From Anabaena sp. UHCC 0204 (GTDB lineage: Bacteria > Cyanobacteriota > Cyanobacteriia > Cyanobacteriales > Nostocaceae), in the NCBI RefSeq assembly GCF_009711975.1, contig NZ_VIKW01000019.1, positions 1 to 64,000 of the forward strand: a DNA stretch of 64,000 nt, in the 5' to 3' direction. Below, one piece after another: positions 44,861 to 54,522 of this stretch; the first letter of the stretch is position 1, and each line of letters starts with the position of its first letter. The position numbers and the translations under genes were made by a program. Below the pieces are notes generated by a model that worked only from the letters and a program-made list of their open reading frames with translations, made no database searches and was not told the DNA's origin.

Positions 44861-47800
44861 ATGCGGTTTTTTACTAATTTATTAAAGTTACCAAAAGTAT
44901 CTCTCAATCCCAAACAAATTGTATTACTTATCTTACTAATTATTGCAGGATATCTTGGCAACTACTTTAAACTGACACTTTTTTTTGGAGTTGATTTTTT
45001 ATTTGGTAGCATAGCTGTTTTGATCATAGTAGCTATTTATGGATCTTTTTGGGGAACAATAGCTTCTATCATCAGTAGCAGTTTTACATGGGTATTATGG
45101 GGACATCCCTATGCAATGATTATCTTTATTTGTGAGTCCATATTTGTAGGATTATTTTTACGGAAAAAGAGCCAAAATTTACTTTTATTAAATGGCATTT
45201 ATTGGTTGGTATTAGGTATACCTCTAGTCGCTATATTTTATGGTGGAATATTACAATTAAGTCTAATAGCAACATTATTAATCGCTATAAAACAAGCTGT
45301 AAATGGCATATTCAATGCTCTAGTTTGTAGTTTAATTATTAATTATTTACCTATAGAAAAATGGTTGAAAATTAAAACAAGAAAACATACAATTTCTTGG
45401 CAACAATCATTATTTAATTTATTCATAGCTTTTGTATTTTTTCCAGTTATGACAATTAATATAAATAATGCTATTCGCTCTACTGAAAGTATTGAAATGG
45501 CTATTACTAAAGATATAAATTTTTTATCATTAGCATTTAAAAATAATATTGAATTTTGGCAAGAAAATCATATAACTAGTTTAAAAAGAATTGCTAATTA
45601 TCTAGATTTAACAGACGAAAATTCATTGATGAAAACCCAAGTAAATTTAGAAAATATCCAAAAAATATTTCCACAGTTCAATGAAATTTACATAGTCAAT
45701 AATGCAGGAAACATTATCGCACAATCTCCATATCAGCTAAAATCCTCTATAAATGTTAGTCAAAGAACTGACTTCCAGCAACTAAAAAGATATGAATCTT
45801 CTTTCACCACTAATATCCAATCTACATCAATCAAATTGGGCAGAGATGAAATTGTTAATATAGGTGTACCTATTGTTAATAATAATCAATTTTTGGGTGC
45901 TATCTTTGGTGAATTAAAGCTAAAAAAATTAATTAATTTAATTGAAACAACAAAAATAAATGAAGATTTTGAGATTACTATTATAGATCAAAAAAATCGT
46001 GTAATTGCTACTAGCTTAGAGAAAATTAAACCATTAGAGACGTTCACTCTTTACCAGGATAAAACAATTCGCAATTTGAATAATGATGTTGTTCATTTAC
46101 TACCAAATTCACCTAATCTACCAGCTATCTGGAAATGGGAAAACTCTTTTTATGCACAAACAAGTTCTTTAAATAATGATATTGATCTCAAAATAGTTCT
46201 TCAAATACCAACAAAACCGCAAATAGATTATATTCGGACAATCTACATAAAAAATCTATCAATTATGTTATTTACTGCCATTATGGCTTTAATAGCTGCG
46301 ATGTTACTTAGTAACAAATTAGTACAACCTATGCTGAGATTAACTCGGGTGACTACTGATTTACCACAAAAAATATTAGCACAAGAAGAAATTATTTTTG
46401 ATAATAGTATAGTTGCTGAAATAGACTCTCTAACGCGCAATTTTCAATCAATGATTTTAGCACTAAATCAAATGTTCCAAGAAATTAAAAGTGCTAAAAA
46501 TACTCTTGAAGAAAGAGTAGAAAAACGAACTCAAGAATTATCAATTACTAATCGAGAACTAGAATCGGAAATTATCAAAAGACAAGAAATAGAAGCAATA
46601 TTAAGAGAAAGAGAGGAACGCTATGAATTAGCAATTTCTGGAACTAATGATGGTATTTGGGATTGGGATTTAATAACTAATCAAGTTTATTATTCACCCA
46701 CTTGGATGAGAATTTTGGGTTATGAATATCAACCCCTACCCAATATTTTCTCAACATGGTCAGATAATGTACATCCAGATTCACTCTTCATAGTGATGTG
46801 TGATATTAATGATCATCTTGAAGGAAAAACAGATGTTTATCAAAATACTCATCGCATTAAACATTACAATGGCAATTATATTTGGATAGCATCGAAGGGG
46901 AAATGTATTCGTAATGAACAGGGAAAACCCTATCGTCTAGTAGGCATAATTACAGATATTACAGATAAAAAAGTAGCAGAAGAACAACTCAAATCAGCTA
47001 AAGAAGAAGCGGAAATTGCTAACCAGACTAAAAGCCAATTTCTAGCAACTATGAGTCACGAAATTCGCACACCAATGAATGCAGTCATAGGGATGACAGG
47101 ACTTTTACTGGATACTCAATTGACATCACAGCAGCGAGAATTTGTAGAGATTATTCGTAATAGTGGTGATGCTATGCTGACACTAATTAATGATATTTTA
47201 GACTTCTCTAAAATTGAGTCTGGTAAGTTGGAGATAGAAGAACAAACTTTTAACCTGAGAAGTTGTATTGAAGAGTCGCTGGATTTAGTTGCTCCTAAAG
47301 CTAGTGAACAAAACTTAGAGCTTGCTTATATAATGGATGCAGAAAGTTATGAATTAATTAGTGGTGATCTTGCTAGACTCCGGCAAATTTTAGTAAATTT
47401 ACTAAGTAATGCTATTAAATTTACTAAATCTGGTGAAGTGATACTTTCCGTAACTAGTCAATTAAAAAATCAATTAAATTCTCAACTGCATGAAATTATA
47501 TTTACGGTTAAGGATACAGGTATAGGTATTCCAGAAGATAGAATGGATAGACTCTTTAAGCCATTTAGTCAAGTTGACGCTTCTACTACTCGTCATTATG
47601 GTGGTACTGGCTTAGGTTTGGTAATTAGCCAAAGACTAGTGGAAATGATGGGTGGTCAAATTAAAGTTGAAAGTAAAATTGGTGAAGGATCTCGTTTTTC
47701 CTTTAGTATTATTACCCCATTTGTGAGTAAATCTGAACTTATCCATGATGAAAATCAAAAACAATTATTGGCTAATCAACGTTTATTAATAGTTGATGAT

Positions 47801-48982
47801 AATGTAACAAATCGTCAATCTTTAATGTTACAAGTTCAATCTTTTGGGATGATACCTATTGTTGCTCCTTCTGGAAGAGAAGCGATCGCCTATTTGCAAC
47901 ACCAAAAGTTTGATTTGGCTATTTTAGATATGGAAATGCCAGAAATGGATGGTTTAACTCTGGCTGGGGAAATTCGTAAATTGCCTAATTGTCATCAGTT
48001 ACCTTTAATTATGTTAACATCTATTGGTATCAGACCCCTAGACCATTATGCGGAAATAAAAAATATTAATTTTGCTGCTTATCTAAATAAACCTATTAAA
48101 AAATCCTATCTAGCGAATATCTTAATTAAAATTTTCAGTAATGATGTTATACCTAAAGATAATACTGCATCTCTGACATTATCACAATTTAATTCTCACC
48201 TAGCAGAGCAATTACCATTAAAAATTCTTTTGGCAGAAGATAATGTGGTGAATCAGAAGGTAGCTGTAAATATTTTACAACGTCTTGGCTATCGTCCTGA
48301 TGTAGCAGCGAATGGTTTAGAAGTATTAATAGCTTTACGAAGACAATATTATGATGTTGTTCTCATGGATATACAAATGCCAGAAATGGATGGATTAACT
48401 GCGACTCAGAAAATTTGCGAAGAATGGCCATTATCGTCTCGTCCTTGGATTATAGCCATGACTGCTAATGCAATGCAGGGAGATAGGGAAAAATGTTTAG
48501 CATTAGGGATGAATGACTACACAACAAAACCAATTCGACTTGAGGAATTAACACGAGCTTTAAGTAATTGTCATAAACCCGATCCAATGAGTCAAAAAAT
48601 ACCTGAATCTTTACCTAAAAATATGCAAATTCTAGATACAGAAACTTTAAAAGAATTAAGAGAAAGTATTTGCGATCACGTAGTTAGCGAATTTATTATG
48701 TTAATTGATTCCTATTTAGAAGATTCACCCCAACGGTTACAAGCTTTGGGTGATGCAATTATTCAAGATAATGCCAAAAATCTTCGATTGGAAGCGCATA
48801 CACTTAAATCTAGTAGTGCTATTTTTGGAGCAAAGGAGTTATCTAACCTTTGCAAAAGATTAGAAGATTTGGGACGTGATGGTAATACGAAAGATGCAGC
48901 TTCTTTAGTACCACAGGTAATTACACAATACCAGAAAGTAGAGGCTGCTTTGCACCTAGAAAAGCAAAGATATAATATCTAG
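44861..48982 (+). CDS. hybrid sensor histidine kinase with two receivers and HPt domain
   Basis: A 1373-aa membrane kinase. Order: multi-helix membrane region (about 18-200, MASE-like), extracytoplasmic sensor domain (about 205-455, Cache-like), membrane helix 463-484, HAMP region with coiled coil (485-580), and PAS/PAC (585-705: AISGTNDGIWDWDLITNQVY). The kinase part is HisKA with H733 (MSHEIRTPMN) and an ATPase domain (NLLSNAIKF, DTGIGIPEDR, GTGLGL). Receiver 1 has D1023 and receiver 2 has D1170, and the C-terminal HPt has H1313 (AHTLKSSSA). All phosphorelay residues are present, so it could pass phosphate to a separate regulator. Ligand unknown. The RppA-like regulator upstream is a possible, unproven partner. 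Confidence 0.95.
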   Translation: MRFFTNLLKLPKVSLNPKQIVLLILLIIAGYLGNYFKLTLFFGVDFLFGSIAVLIIVAIYGSFWGTIASIISSSFTWVLWGHPYAMIIFICESIFVGLFLRKKSQNLLLLNGIYWLVLGIPLVAIFYGGILQLSLIATLLIAIKQAVNGIFNALVCSLIINYLPIEKWLKIKTRKHTISWQQSLFNLFIAFVFFPVMTININNAIRSTESIEMAITKDINFLSLAFKNNIEFWQENHITSLKRIANYLDLTDENSLMKTQVNLENIQKIFPQFNEIYIVNNAGNIIAQSPYQLKSSINVSQRTDFQQLKRYESSFTTNIQSTSIKLGRDEIVNIGVPIVNNNQFLGAIFGELKLKKLINLIETTKINEDFEITIIDQKNRVIATSLEKIKPLETFTLYQDKTIRNLNNDVVHLLPNSPNLPAIWKWENSFYAQTSSLNNDIDLKIVLQIPTKPQIDYIRTIYIKNLSIMLFTAIMALIAAMLLSNKLVQPMLRLTRVTTDLPQKILAQEEIIFDNSIVAEIDSLTRNFQSMILALNQMFQEIKSAKNTLEERVEKRTQELSITNRELESEIIKRQEIEAILREREERYELAISGTNDGIWDWDLITNQVYYSPTWMRILGYEYQPLPNIFSTWSDNVHPDSLFIVMCDINDHLEGKTDVYQNTHRIKHYNGNYIWIASKGKCIRNEQGKPYRLVGIITDITDKKVAEEQLKSAKEEAEIANQTKSQFLATMSHEIRTPMNAVIGMTGLLLDTQLTSQQREFVEIIRNSGDAMLTLINDILDFSKIESGKLEIEEQTFNLRSCIEESLDLVAPKASEQNLELAYIMDAESYELISGDLARLRQILVNLLSNAIKFTKSGEVILSVTSQLKNQLNSQLHEIIFTVKDTGIGIPEDRMDRLFKPFSQVDASTTRHYGGTGLGLVISQRLVEMMGGQIKVESKIGEGSRFSFSIITPFVSKSELIHDENQKQLLANQRLLIVDDNVTNRQSLMLQVQSFGMIPIVAPSGREAIAYLQHQKFDLAILDMEMPEMDGLTLAGEIRKLPNCHQLPLIMLTSIGIRPLDHYAEIKNINFAAYLNKPIKKSYLANILIKIFSNDVIPKDNTASLTLSQFNSHLAEQLPLKILLAEDNVVNQKVAVNILQRLGYRPDVAANGLEVLIALRRQYYDVVLMDIQMPEMDGLTATQKICEEWPLSSRPWIIAMTANAMQGDREKCLALGMNDYTTKPIRLEELTRALSNCHKPDPMSQKIPESLPKNMQILDTETLKELRESICDHVVSEFIMLIDSYLEDSPQRLQALGDAIIQDNAKNLRLEAHTLKSSSAIFGAKELSNLCKRLEDLGRDGNTKDAASLVPQVITQYQKVEAALHLEKQRYNI

Positions 48983-49000
48983 ATAAGTTAGGAGTCGTTA

Positions 49001-49088
49001 GGGCGAAGCATTCGGAAAATAAACTTGGGAAAAACCGATAATTAATCGTCCGAATGCTGATGCTTCCAGCACGCTCCGCGAACGCCCC
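49001..49088. repeat. MITE-like repeat, GGGCGAAGCATTCGG end, with nested palindrome (copy 3 of 4)
   Basis: Left end as in 21983-22047; the right end CCGAATGC is interrupted by an inserted GATGCTTCCAGCACGCTCCG + CGAA before CGCCCC. The rest of the 258-base gap to yjbQ holds nothing recognisable. Confidence 0.8.
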
Positions 49089-49240
49089 TACAAGCTTTGG
49101 GTATAGGTTTCAATTTAGATTCCTCATTAATCTGCAATCTTGGCGTTAAAAATTGTTGTTATGACAAGAGAACAGGAAGAAGAAAGTTTTGGGCGATTTT
49201 ACTTTTCTGCACACATTTTGGTGATCTCACGTCCACCTAC

Positions 49241-49654
49241 TTATCCAGAAATGTGAACTACTAACTCTCGCATATTGTTCTGTTGACGATGTTCCCAAAC
49301 ATAGATTCCTTGCCATGTTCCTAATACCAAATGACCACGATTAATAGGAATTTGTTCAGAAGTGTGGGTTAAAACTGTGCGGATATGTCCTGGCATATCA
49401 TCGGGTCCTTCAGCATCATGAATGTAATAGTTGCCTTCTGGGACTATTTTCGCCATGAAATTAGCTAAATCAACTAATACATCAGGATCTGCATTTTCTT
49501 GAATTACTAAACTAGCTGATGTGTGACGTAAAAATAAACTACAAAGACCTGTTTCTATGCCCGATTCGGCAACTATGGCTTCAATTTTGGCAGTAATGTT
49601 GTGAAATGATTTCCCATTGGTGGAAACTCTTAATAATTTTTGGTAGTGTGTCAT
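49241..49654 (-). CDS. yjbQ: YjbQ/UPF0047 family protein (secondary thiamine-phosphate synthase)
   Basis: A 137-aa UPF0047 protein. Hallmarks: LCSLFLRHTSASLVIQENAD, YYIHDAEGPDDMPGHIRTVL (His/Asp cluster that binds metal or phosphate) and the C-terminal LVLGTWQGIYVWEHR. E. coli YjbQ has weak thiamine-phosphate synthase activity in vitro; the true role is unclear. Trimeric, cytoplasmic. It starts seven bases after the glycosyltransferase gene on the same strand, so the two may form an operon. Confidence 0.95.
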   Translation of the reverse strand: MTHYQKLLRVSTNGKSFHNITAKIEAIVAESGIETGLCSLFLRHTSASLVIQENADPDVLVDLANFMAKIVPEGNYYIHDAEGPDDMPGHIRTVLTHTSEQIPINRGHLVLGTWQGIYVWEHRQQNNMRELVVHISG

Positions 49655-49661
49655 GGCTAGT

Positions 49662-50747
49662 TTATATAGTGTTATACAAATAATCTATCACGGTTTTGGC
49701 TATTGTTTCATTGCCATTTTTATCTATGGCTTCGGTTTGTTTTGGTGGTTGGGGTGACTGATAGAGAAAATCCCAATCTCCCTGAAAAAATTCCGGTGCT
49801 GTGAGAATTTGATGATGATTATAATTAGTAATTCCTGCTAACATAAAAGCTGCTTCTGCAAAATCATCACGGGGAATAGTTACGACTGGTATTTGGAGAC
49901 GGGTGGCTTCTGAAAATGTCCCATATCCAGGTTTAGAAACAACTCTTCCACAAATCGGCATAAAGTCTACAGGGCGATATTGACGATTTTTAACTTTGAT
50001 TATATTAGGTAAATCTGGGGCTGAGGAATCAAAAGTAATAAATTGCCAATCGGAAAATTTGCTGATATTATGATAAGGAATTTCTTGTAAACCTAAACCG
50101 CCAAATGTTAGTAAAATAGTTGTTTCTGGCGGTGTAGTTATGCCCCAATTGGTGCGTAATTCATCAATGGGAAAATGGGGAGAACCACCAGTTAAACCTA
50201 CGTCGGTGATATTTGGGAAGGCTGACATTGGTTCATGAAAAGGGAGACGAAATAGGCGATCGCATTTTGCATACCAATCACTAATCCAATCAGCAATTTC
50301 CAGAAATTCTCCTCCCCAATCTCGATAGATAAAATCCCAACCAAAGTTACTAATCATCCAGCAGGGAATATTCGCAGCTTGAGCAAATCCAGCCGCAAGA
50401 AAGGGAATATCTGCTAAAATTAAATCCACACGATTTTGACGAATAAAATTAATTTCGGAAGCAATTAAAGCGTTTTGATTTTTTTTAATTTCTCGCAACT
50501 TTTCCAAAGTCGCTGGTTTGTCCATTGTTAAACTATCGGCTTGGATAATACCTAAATCAAAAGCCCGTTGACGTAAAATAAAATCACCTTCTATATAAGA
50601 TTCTAGTAACCAACGCGGTGCAGTTGTCACTAAAATTAACAACGCTTCGGGGCATAATTTTTGAATAGTATTAGCGATTGAAGCTGTGCGGGTAGCATGA
50701 CCAAAACCGTGATTGGTAATTGCTATATATATAATTGGTCGTTTCAT
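49662..50747 (-). CDS. GT-B fold glycosyltransferase-like protein
   Basis: A 361-aa protein starting KRPIIYIAITNHGFGHATRT, where the HGFGHATR loop is the nucleotide-sugar fold start used by MurG/MGT-like enzymes. The C-terminal half has LTFGGLGLQEIPY and the acceptor/UDP-type region VSKPGYGTFSEATRLQIPVV, a strong GT28-like signature. It resembles the N-terminal half of plant L-arabinokinase and related bacterial proteins. Donor and acceptor unknown. Upstream of yjbQ by seven bases; preceded by a palindromic repeat. Confidence 0.85.
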   Translation of the reverse strand: MKRPIIYIAITNHGFGHATRTASIANTIQKLCPEALLILVTTAPRWLLESYIEGDFILRQRAFDLGIIQADSLTMDKPATLEKLREIKKNQNALIASEINFIRQNRVDLILADIPFLAAGFAQAANIPCWMISNFGWDFIYRDWGGEFLEIADWISDWYAKCDRLFRLPFHEPMSAFPNITDVGLTGGSPHFPIDELRTNWGITTPPETTILLTFGGLGLQEIPYHNISKFSDWQFITFDSSAPDLPNIIKVKNRQYRPVDFMPICGRVVSKPGYGTFSEATRLQIPVVTIPRDDFAEAAFMLAGITNYNHHQILTAPEFFQGDWDFLYQSPQPPKQTEAIDKNGNETIAKTVIDYLYNTI

Positions 50748-50786
50748 GATTTAAAAGGTAGAAGTTTAAAAAGTATTTCTGTAATT

Positions 50787-50861
50787 GAGGTTGACACAAG
50801 GAAACCCAACACCAAAAATGGTTGGTTGTGTTGGGTTTTCCAAAGCCTCAACCCAACCTAC
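50787..50861. repeat. palindromic repeat with GGTTGACAC and CCCAACAC core
   Basis: GGAAACCCAACAC (50801-) is inverted as GTGTTGGGTTTTCC, within outer arms GAGGTTG/CAACC. It is of the same kind as 39292-39367 and 53251-53293. Confidence 0.65.
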
Positions 50862-50879
50862 TTGGATTATAATCGCTTT

Positions 50880-52034
50880 CTACTGTTGCTTGGATATTGC
50901 TGCTATTAATTGGTCAATTTCTGATTGTAGAGTTAGGTAATGGATACTCACACGAATACAATTAGGATGAGCAATTGTGCGGGTTAAAATATTTTGTGAT
51001 TCTAGAGATTGCACCAATTTAAAACTAGGCTGATTAGTTAATTGAAAGGAAACTAATCCACTTTCTGGAGGTGAATTTTTTAAACATTTGACATTGGGTA
51101 AAGAGCTTAATTTCTGCCACAGATATTCACTATTTTTGTAAATTTGCTCATATCTTTCCTGTGCTGTTCCCCATTGTTCGTGAATTGTAATTGCTGCTTG
51201 CAAACCTATATATAATGGAGTTGATAAAGTAGATACTTCATATCTGCGTCCATCAGGTTGCCAACCCGTAGGTTGTGCTTCACTGTTAGTAATTACTCCA
51301 TTCAATCCAATAAATGTAGGATGTAAGTTTTCTCTAGCTTCAGGACGTACATATAAACCACCCACACCCGCAGGACCACATAACCATTTGTGTCCAGTAA
51401 AGGCATAAAAATCTACTCCCAATGCGGTTAAATCTAAAGGAAGAACACCTACTGATTGAGCCGCATCTATCAATAATAGCGAATTATTGCTTTTACATAC
51501 TTCTACAATTTTGTCAACAGGTAAAACTTGACCTGTATTCCATAAAACATGACTTAAAACTACTAAGCGAGTTTGAGGACGGAGATTTTCAGCAATAATA
51601 CTGATAGGATTTCCGTCATTTAAAGTCGCCATTAAGGGACAAGTGCTAACTTCTACCGCAAATCTGCGGGCAATTTCCTGAGCCGTAGCAATGACTCCAG
51701 GGTGTTCGCAGTCGGAAAGCAGGAGATGATCACCAGGTTGCCAATCAATGCCCCACATGGCAATATTACAACCTACCGTTACATTACCCGTGAGAGTAAT
51801 TGTATTACTTGGCACATTGAGTATAGAGGCGATCGCTTCTCGACTGGCTTGTATTTGTGGTGAAATCCAACTATAGGCTTCATTCCCAAAAGGACCTATA
51901 TTTTGAATGTGCGCTTGAGCCTCAGTCACAGCATCCATAGCCCCTTGAGGCATTGGTCCTTGGCCTCCATAGTTAAAATAAACCTTATTACTTAAAGCGG
52001 GAAATTGTGAGCGATGGTGATGCAAGTTTTTCAT
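50880..52034 (-). CDS. PLP-dependent aminotransferase class V-fold protein
   Basis: A fold-type I PLP enzyme of the NifS/isopenicillin-epimerase group. The frame is open from ATG 52088 (402 aa), but MKNLHHHRSQFPALSNKVYF from ATG 52034 (384 aa) is the likelier start. Key features are NYGGQGPMPQGAMDA, LLIDAAQSVGVLPLDL (Asp binding the pyridine N) and FTGHKWLCGPAGVGGLYVRP, whose Lys forms the Schiff base. The active-site Cys loop of cysteine desulfurases (RxGxHC) is not evident: NCIRVSIHY stands there. It is thus probably a desulfurase-like transaminase or epimerase of unknown substrate. Divergent from the ABC permease. Confidence 0.88.
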   Translation of the reverse strand: MKNLHHHRSQFPALSNKVYFNYGGQGPMPQGAMDAVTEAQAHIQNIGPFGNEAYSWISPQIQASREAIASILNVPSNTITLTGNVTVGCNIAMWGIDWQPGDHLLLSDCEHPGVIATAQEIARRFAVEVSTCPLMATLNDGNPISIIAENLRPQTRLVVLSHVLWNTGQVLPVDKIVEVCKSNNSLLLIDAAQSVGVLPLDLTALGVDFYAFTGHKWLCGPAGVGGLYVRPEARENLHPTFIGLNGVITNSEAQPTGWQPDGRRYEVSTLSTPLYIGLQAAITIHEQWGTAQERYEQIYKNSEYLWQKLSSLPNVKCLKNSPPESGLVSFQLTNQPSFKLVQSLESQNILTRTIAHPNCIRVSIHYLTLQSEIDQLIAAISKQQ

Positions 52035-52119
52035 AAAATGGGTTTGCAGGTTTTTCTCTAATTTCTTGATATATACTTTGATCAACAATTAATCAACATT
52101 AACTTTTACATCAAAAATT

Positions 52120-53235
52120 ATGAATTGGTGGCATAGACTCAATAAAAACCCTTTAGCACGATCTGGGGCAATTGTCCTATTATGTTTCTATTTAGCAGTG
52201 ATTTGTGCTGATTTTATCGCTCCTTATAACCCCTACGACTCACAACCAAATGGTTCACTACTGCCACCAACCCGAATTAACTGGGTGTCACAGTCAGGGG
52301 AATTTATTGGACCCCATGTATATCCTACAACACAGGGCGATACTAACTTAGAAACTGGGGAAAGAAAAATAATTGTAGATCAAACAAAGCCTTCACCATT
52401 ACGTTTATTTGTTGCCGGTCCTGAATATCAATTATTCAAGTTGAGTATTTCACTTCCTCCCCAATGGCAAGAAGTTACAATTATTCCTGGTATTTCCTTA
52501 AATTGGCATTTGTTTGGCGTTATTGGTGATGCAAAATTCAATCTTTTAGGAACAGATGAACAAGGCCGCGACCAATTTAGTCGGTTATTACATGGTGGTC
52601 GCATTAGTATGTTTATTGGCATTTTCGGCATCATCATTACCTATCCATTGGCGTTATTAATTGGTGGTATATCTGGTTATTTTGGAGGGATAGTTGATAG
52701 TATTATTATGCGGTTAGCAGAAGTATTAATGACTTTCCCCAGTATTTATCTATTAGTAGCATTATCGGGAATAATAGATCCAAAATTAACTAGTAGTCAA
52801 CGCTTTTTACTGATTGTACTAATTACTTCTCTGATTAGCTGGGCTGGTTTAGCTAGGGTAATTCGCGGTCAAGTTTTATCAATTAAAGAACTCGAATTTG
52901 TGCAAGCAGCAAAGGTAATGGGTGGTAAGCCAATTTATATCATTATTCGTCATGTTTTGCCGCAGACTGCTAGTTATATCATCATTTCTGCCACGTTAAC
53001 AATTCCTAGCTTTATTGGCGCAGAAGCGGTATTAAGTCTGATTGGTTTAGGGATTCAACAACCAGATCCATCTTGGGGAAATATGCTTTCTTTAGCTAGT
53101 AATGCTTCGATTTTAGTATTACAACCATGGCTAATTTTACCACCAGCAATTCTAATTATTCTCACAGTTTTGTCATTCAATGTTTTAGGGGATGGATTGC
53201 GTGATGCTCTTGATCCTCGGAGTTTACAGAGGTAG
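52120..53235 (+). CDS. ABC transporter permease (DppC/OppC family)
   Basis: A 371-aa inner-membrane permease subunit of a peptide/nickel-type ABC importer. TM1 at 15-32, an unusually long hydrophilic insert (about 35-150), then five more helices. The EAA loop that docks the ATPase is visible as EFVQAAKVMGGKPIYIIIRH. The C-terminus PDPSWGNMLSLASNA...FNVLGDGLRDALDPR is typical. No binding protein, DppB or ATPase gene is adjacent, so the rest of the transporter is elsewhere, as is common in cyanobacteria. Divergent from the aminotransferase gene. Confidence 0.93.
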   Translation: MNWWHRLNKNPLARSGAIVLLCFYLAVICADFIAPYNPYDSQPNGSLLPPTRINWVSQSGEFIGPHVYPTTQGDTNLETGERKIIVDQTKPSPLRLFVAGPEYQLFKLSISLPPQWQEVTIIPGISLNWHLFGVIGDAKFNLLGTDEQGRDQFSRLLHGGRISMFIGIFGIIITYPLALLIGGISGYFGGIVDSIIMRLAEVLMTFPSIYLLVALSGIIDPKLTSSQRFLLIVLITSLISWAGLARVIRGQVLSIKELEFVQAAKVMGGKPIYIIIRHVLPQTASYIIISATLTIPSFIGAEAVLSLIGLGIQQPDPSWGNMLSLASNASILVLQPWLILPPAILIILTVLSFNVLGDGLRDALDPRSLQR

Positions 53236-53250
53236 AAGGATCTGAATTAA

Positions 53251-53293
53251 GGTTGGGTTGAGCGATACTGTTGGCGATCGCACAACCCAACAC
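53251..53293. repeat. inverted repeat GGTTGGGTTG / CAACCCAACACC around a HIP1 site
   Basis: A short hairpin-forming spacer repeat related to 39292-39367 and 50787-50861. Confidence 0.55.
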
Positions 53294-53321
53294 CAATCAT
53301 AGTATAGAAATTGTCAGAATC

Positions 53322-53477
53322 AGGTGGTTATCGAGTTTCGACTTCGCTCAACTACCGCGGAGTCGAGATAATTTCCAGGATTTAAAGATGTACAGGATGA
53401 AAACTGGGATTTTATCACCTATCATATTAATAACCTATTACCTATTACCAATCACCAATCACCAATCACCAATTACC
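53322..53477. repeat. MITE fragment with nested hairpin plus CACCAAT tandem repeat
   Basis: AGAATCAGG + GTGGTTATCGAGTTTCGACT ... GGAGTCGAGATAAT + TTCCAGGATTTAAAGATGTA is a MITE left end with the same inserted hairpin as 26040-26112. From about 53433 to 53477 a heptad tract (ACCAATC)n follows, up to 26 bases from the dihydrouridine synthase start. Confidence 0.7.
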
Positions 53478-53502
53478 TGATGCTTTATTAATCTTCATCT
53501 CT

Positions 53503-54522
53503 ATGTCCCTGGTATCACTCCCCCAATCACTTCAGAAAGACCTACCGCTTACCGCTCTTGCACCGATGCAGGATGTGACAAACCTCTGGTTTATGAAGGT
53601 CATTGCCCACTACGGCAGTCCTGACTACTTCTTTACCGAATATTTCCGCGTCAATGATACCTCACGACTCAATCGTCACATTCTGGCAGCAATCACCGAA
53701 AATGATACGGGTCGCCCCGTTTTTGCTCAAATGATTGGGGAAAGCATTCCCGACTTAGTAAGAACAGCCAAGGAACTCTGCAAATATAATATCGCGGGAG
53801 TGGACTTAAATATGGGCTGTCCAGCACCGAGAATCTATCGTAAAAATGTTGGGGGTGGATTGCTGCGAGAACCGGAAAAAGTAGATCAGATTTTGGGAGA
53901 ACTGCGTGCTGCTGTGAATGATAAACCTTTAACTGTGAAGATGCGCGTAGGGTTTGAAAATACAGATAACTTTTCTAAAATTCTCGATCTCATCAATCGT
54001 CATAATATTGATTTGCTGAGTTTGCATGGTCGCACGGTGAAAGATATGTACCATGGAGAAGTTAAATATGATTTGATTGCGGAAGCGGTGAGAAGGGTTG
54101 ATTGTCCAGTGTTGGCTAATGGCAATATCAAATCGGCGAAAACTGCCCTGGAAGTGCTGTCTCAAACGGGTGCAGCGGGTGTAATGGTGGGACGGTGGGC
54201 GATCGGTAATCCTTGGCTTTTTAATCAAATTCGGCAGGCTTTGCGAGGTGAGGAGATCACACCCGTTCCTTTGGTAGAGGTTCGCAACTATATTGATCGT
54301 TTATGGCAAACTCCTACAGGGTCAACTATGCCAGAACGGGCGCGGGTAGGCTACTTGAAAATGTTCCTTAACTACATTGCTTTAAGTGTTGATACTGAAG
54401 GTCATTTTTTGCGGTTAATGCGACGGGTGCAAACTGAGGCAGAAATGTTTAATTTGTGCGATCGCGTTTTCCTTGTTGATATGACAAAAACTTTAGCGTT
54501 AGCACCTTCTTTGACTATTTGA
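53503..54522 (+). CDS. dus: tRNA-dihydrouridine synthase family protein
   Basis: A 339-aa FMN-dependent enzyme that reduces uridines in tRNA D loops. TIM-barrel landmarks: LTALAPMQDVTNLWFMKVIA, VFAQMIGESIPDL, GVDLNMGCPAPRIYRKNVGG with the catalytic Cys, LTVKMRVGFE, LSLHGRTVKDMYHGEVKYDL and GAAGVMVGRWAIGNPWLF (FMN phosphate). This resembles the DusC-like branch common in cyanobacteria; tRNA position is not assigned. The stop codon TGA at 54520-54522 abuts a transposon relic whose end begins within one base, so the gene's end was just spared or recreated. Confidence 0.93.
   Translation: MSLVSLPQSLQKDLPLTALAPMQDVTNLWFMKVIAHYGSPDYFFTEYFRVNDTSRLNRHILAAITENDTGRPVFAQMIGESIPDLVRTAKELCKYNIAGVDLNMGCPAPRIYRKNVGGGLLREPEKVDQILGELRAAVNDKPLTVKMRVGFENTDNFSKILDLINRHNIDLLSLHGRTVKDMYHGEVKYDLIAEAVRRVDCPVLANGNIKSAKTALEVLSQTGAAGVMVGRWAIGNPWLFNQIRQALRGEEITPVPLVEVRNYIDRLWQTPTGSTMPERARVGYLKMFLNYIALSVDTEGHFLRLMRRVQTEAEMFNLCDRVFLVDMTKTLALAPSLTI

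Noticed and set aside
53271-53480. 69-codon plus-strand frame before the dus gene
   Set aside because: Runs through a HIP1 hairpin, a MITE fragment and a heptad tandem repeat; no protein-like composition.
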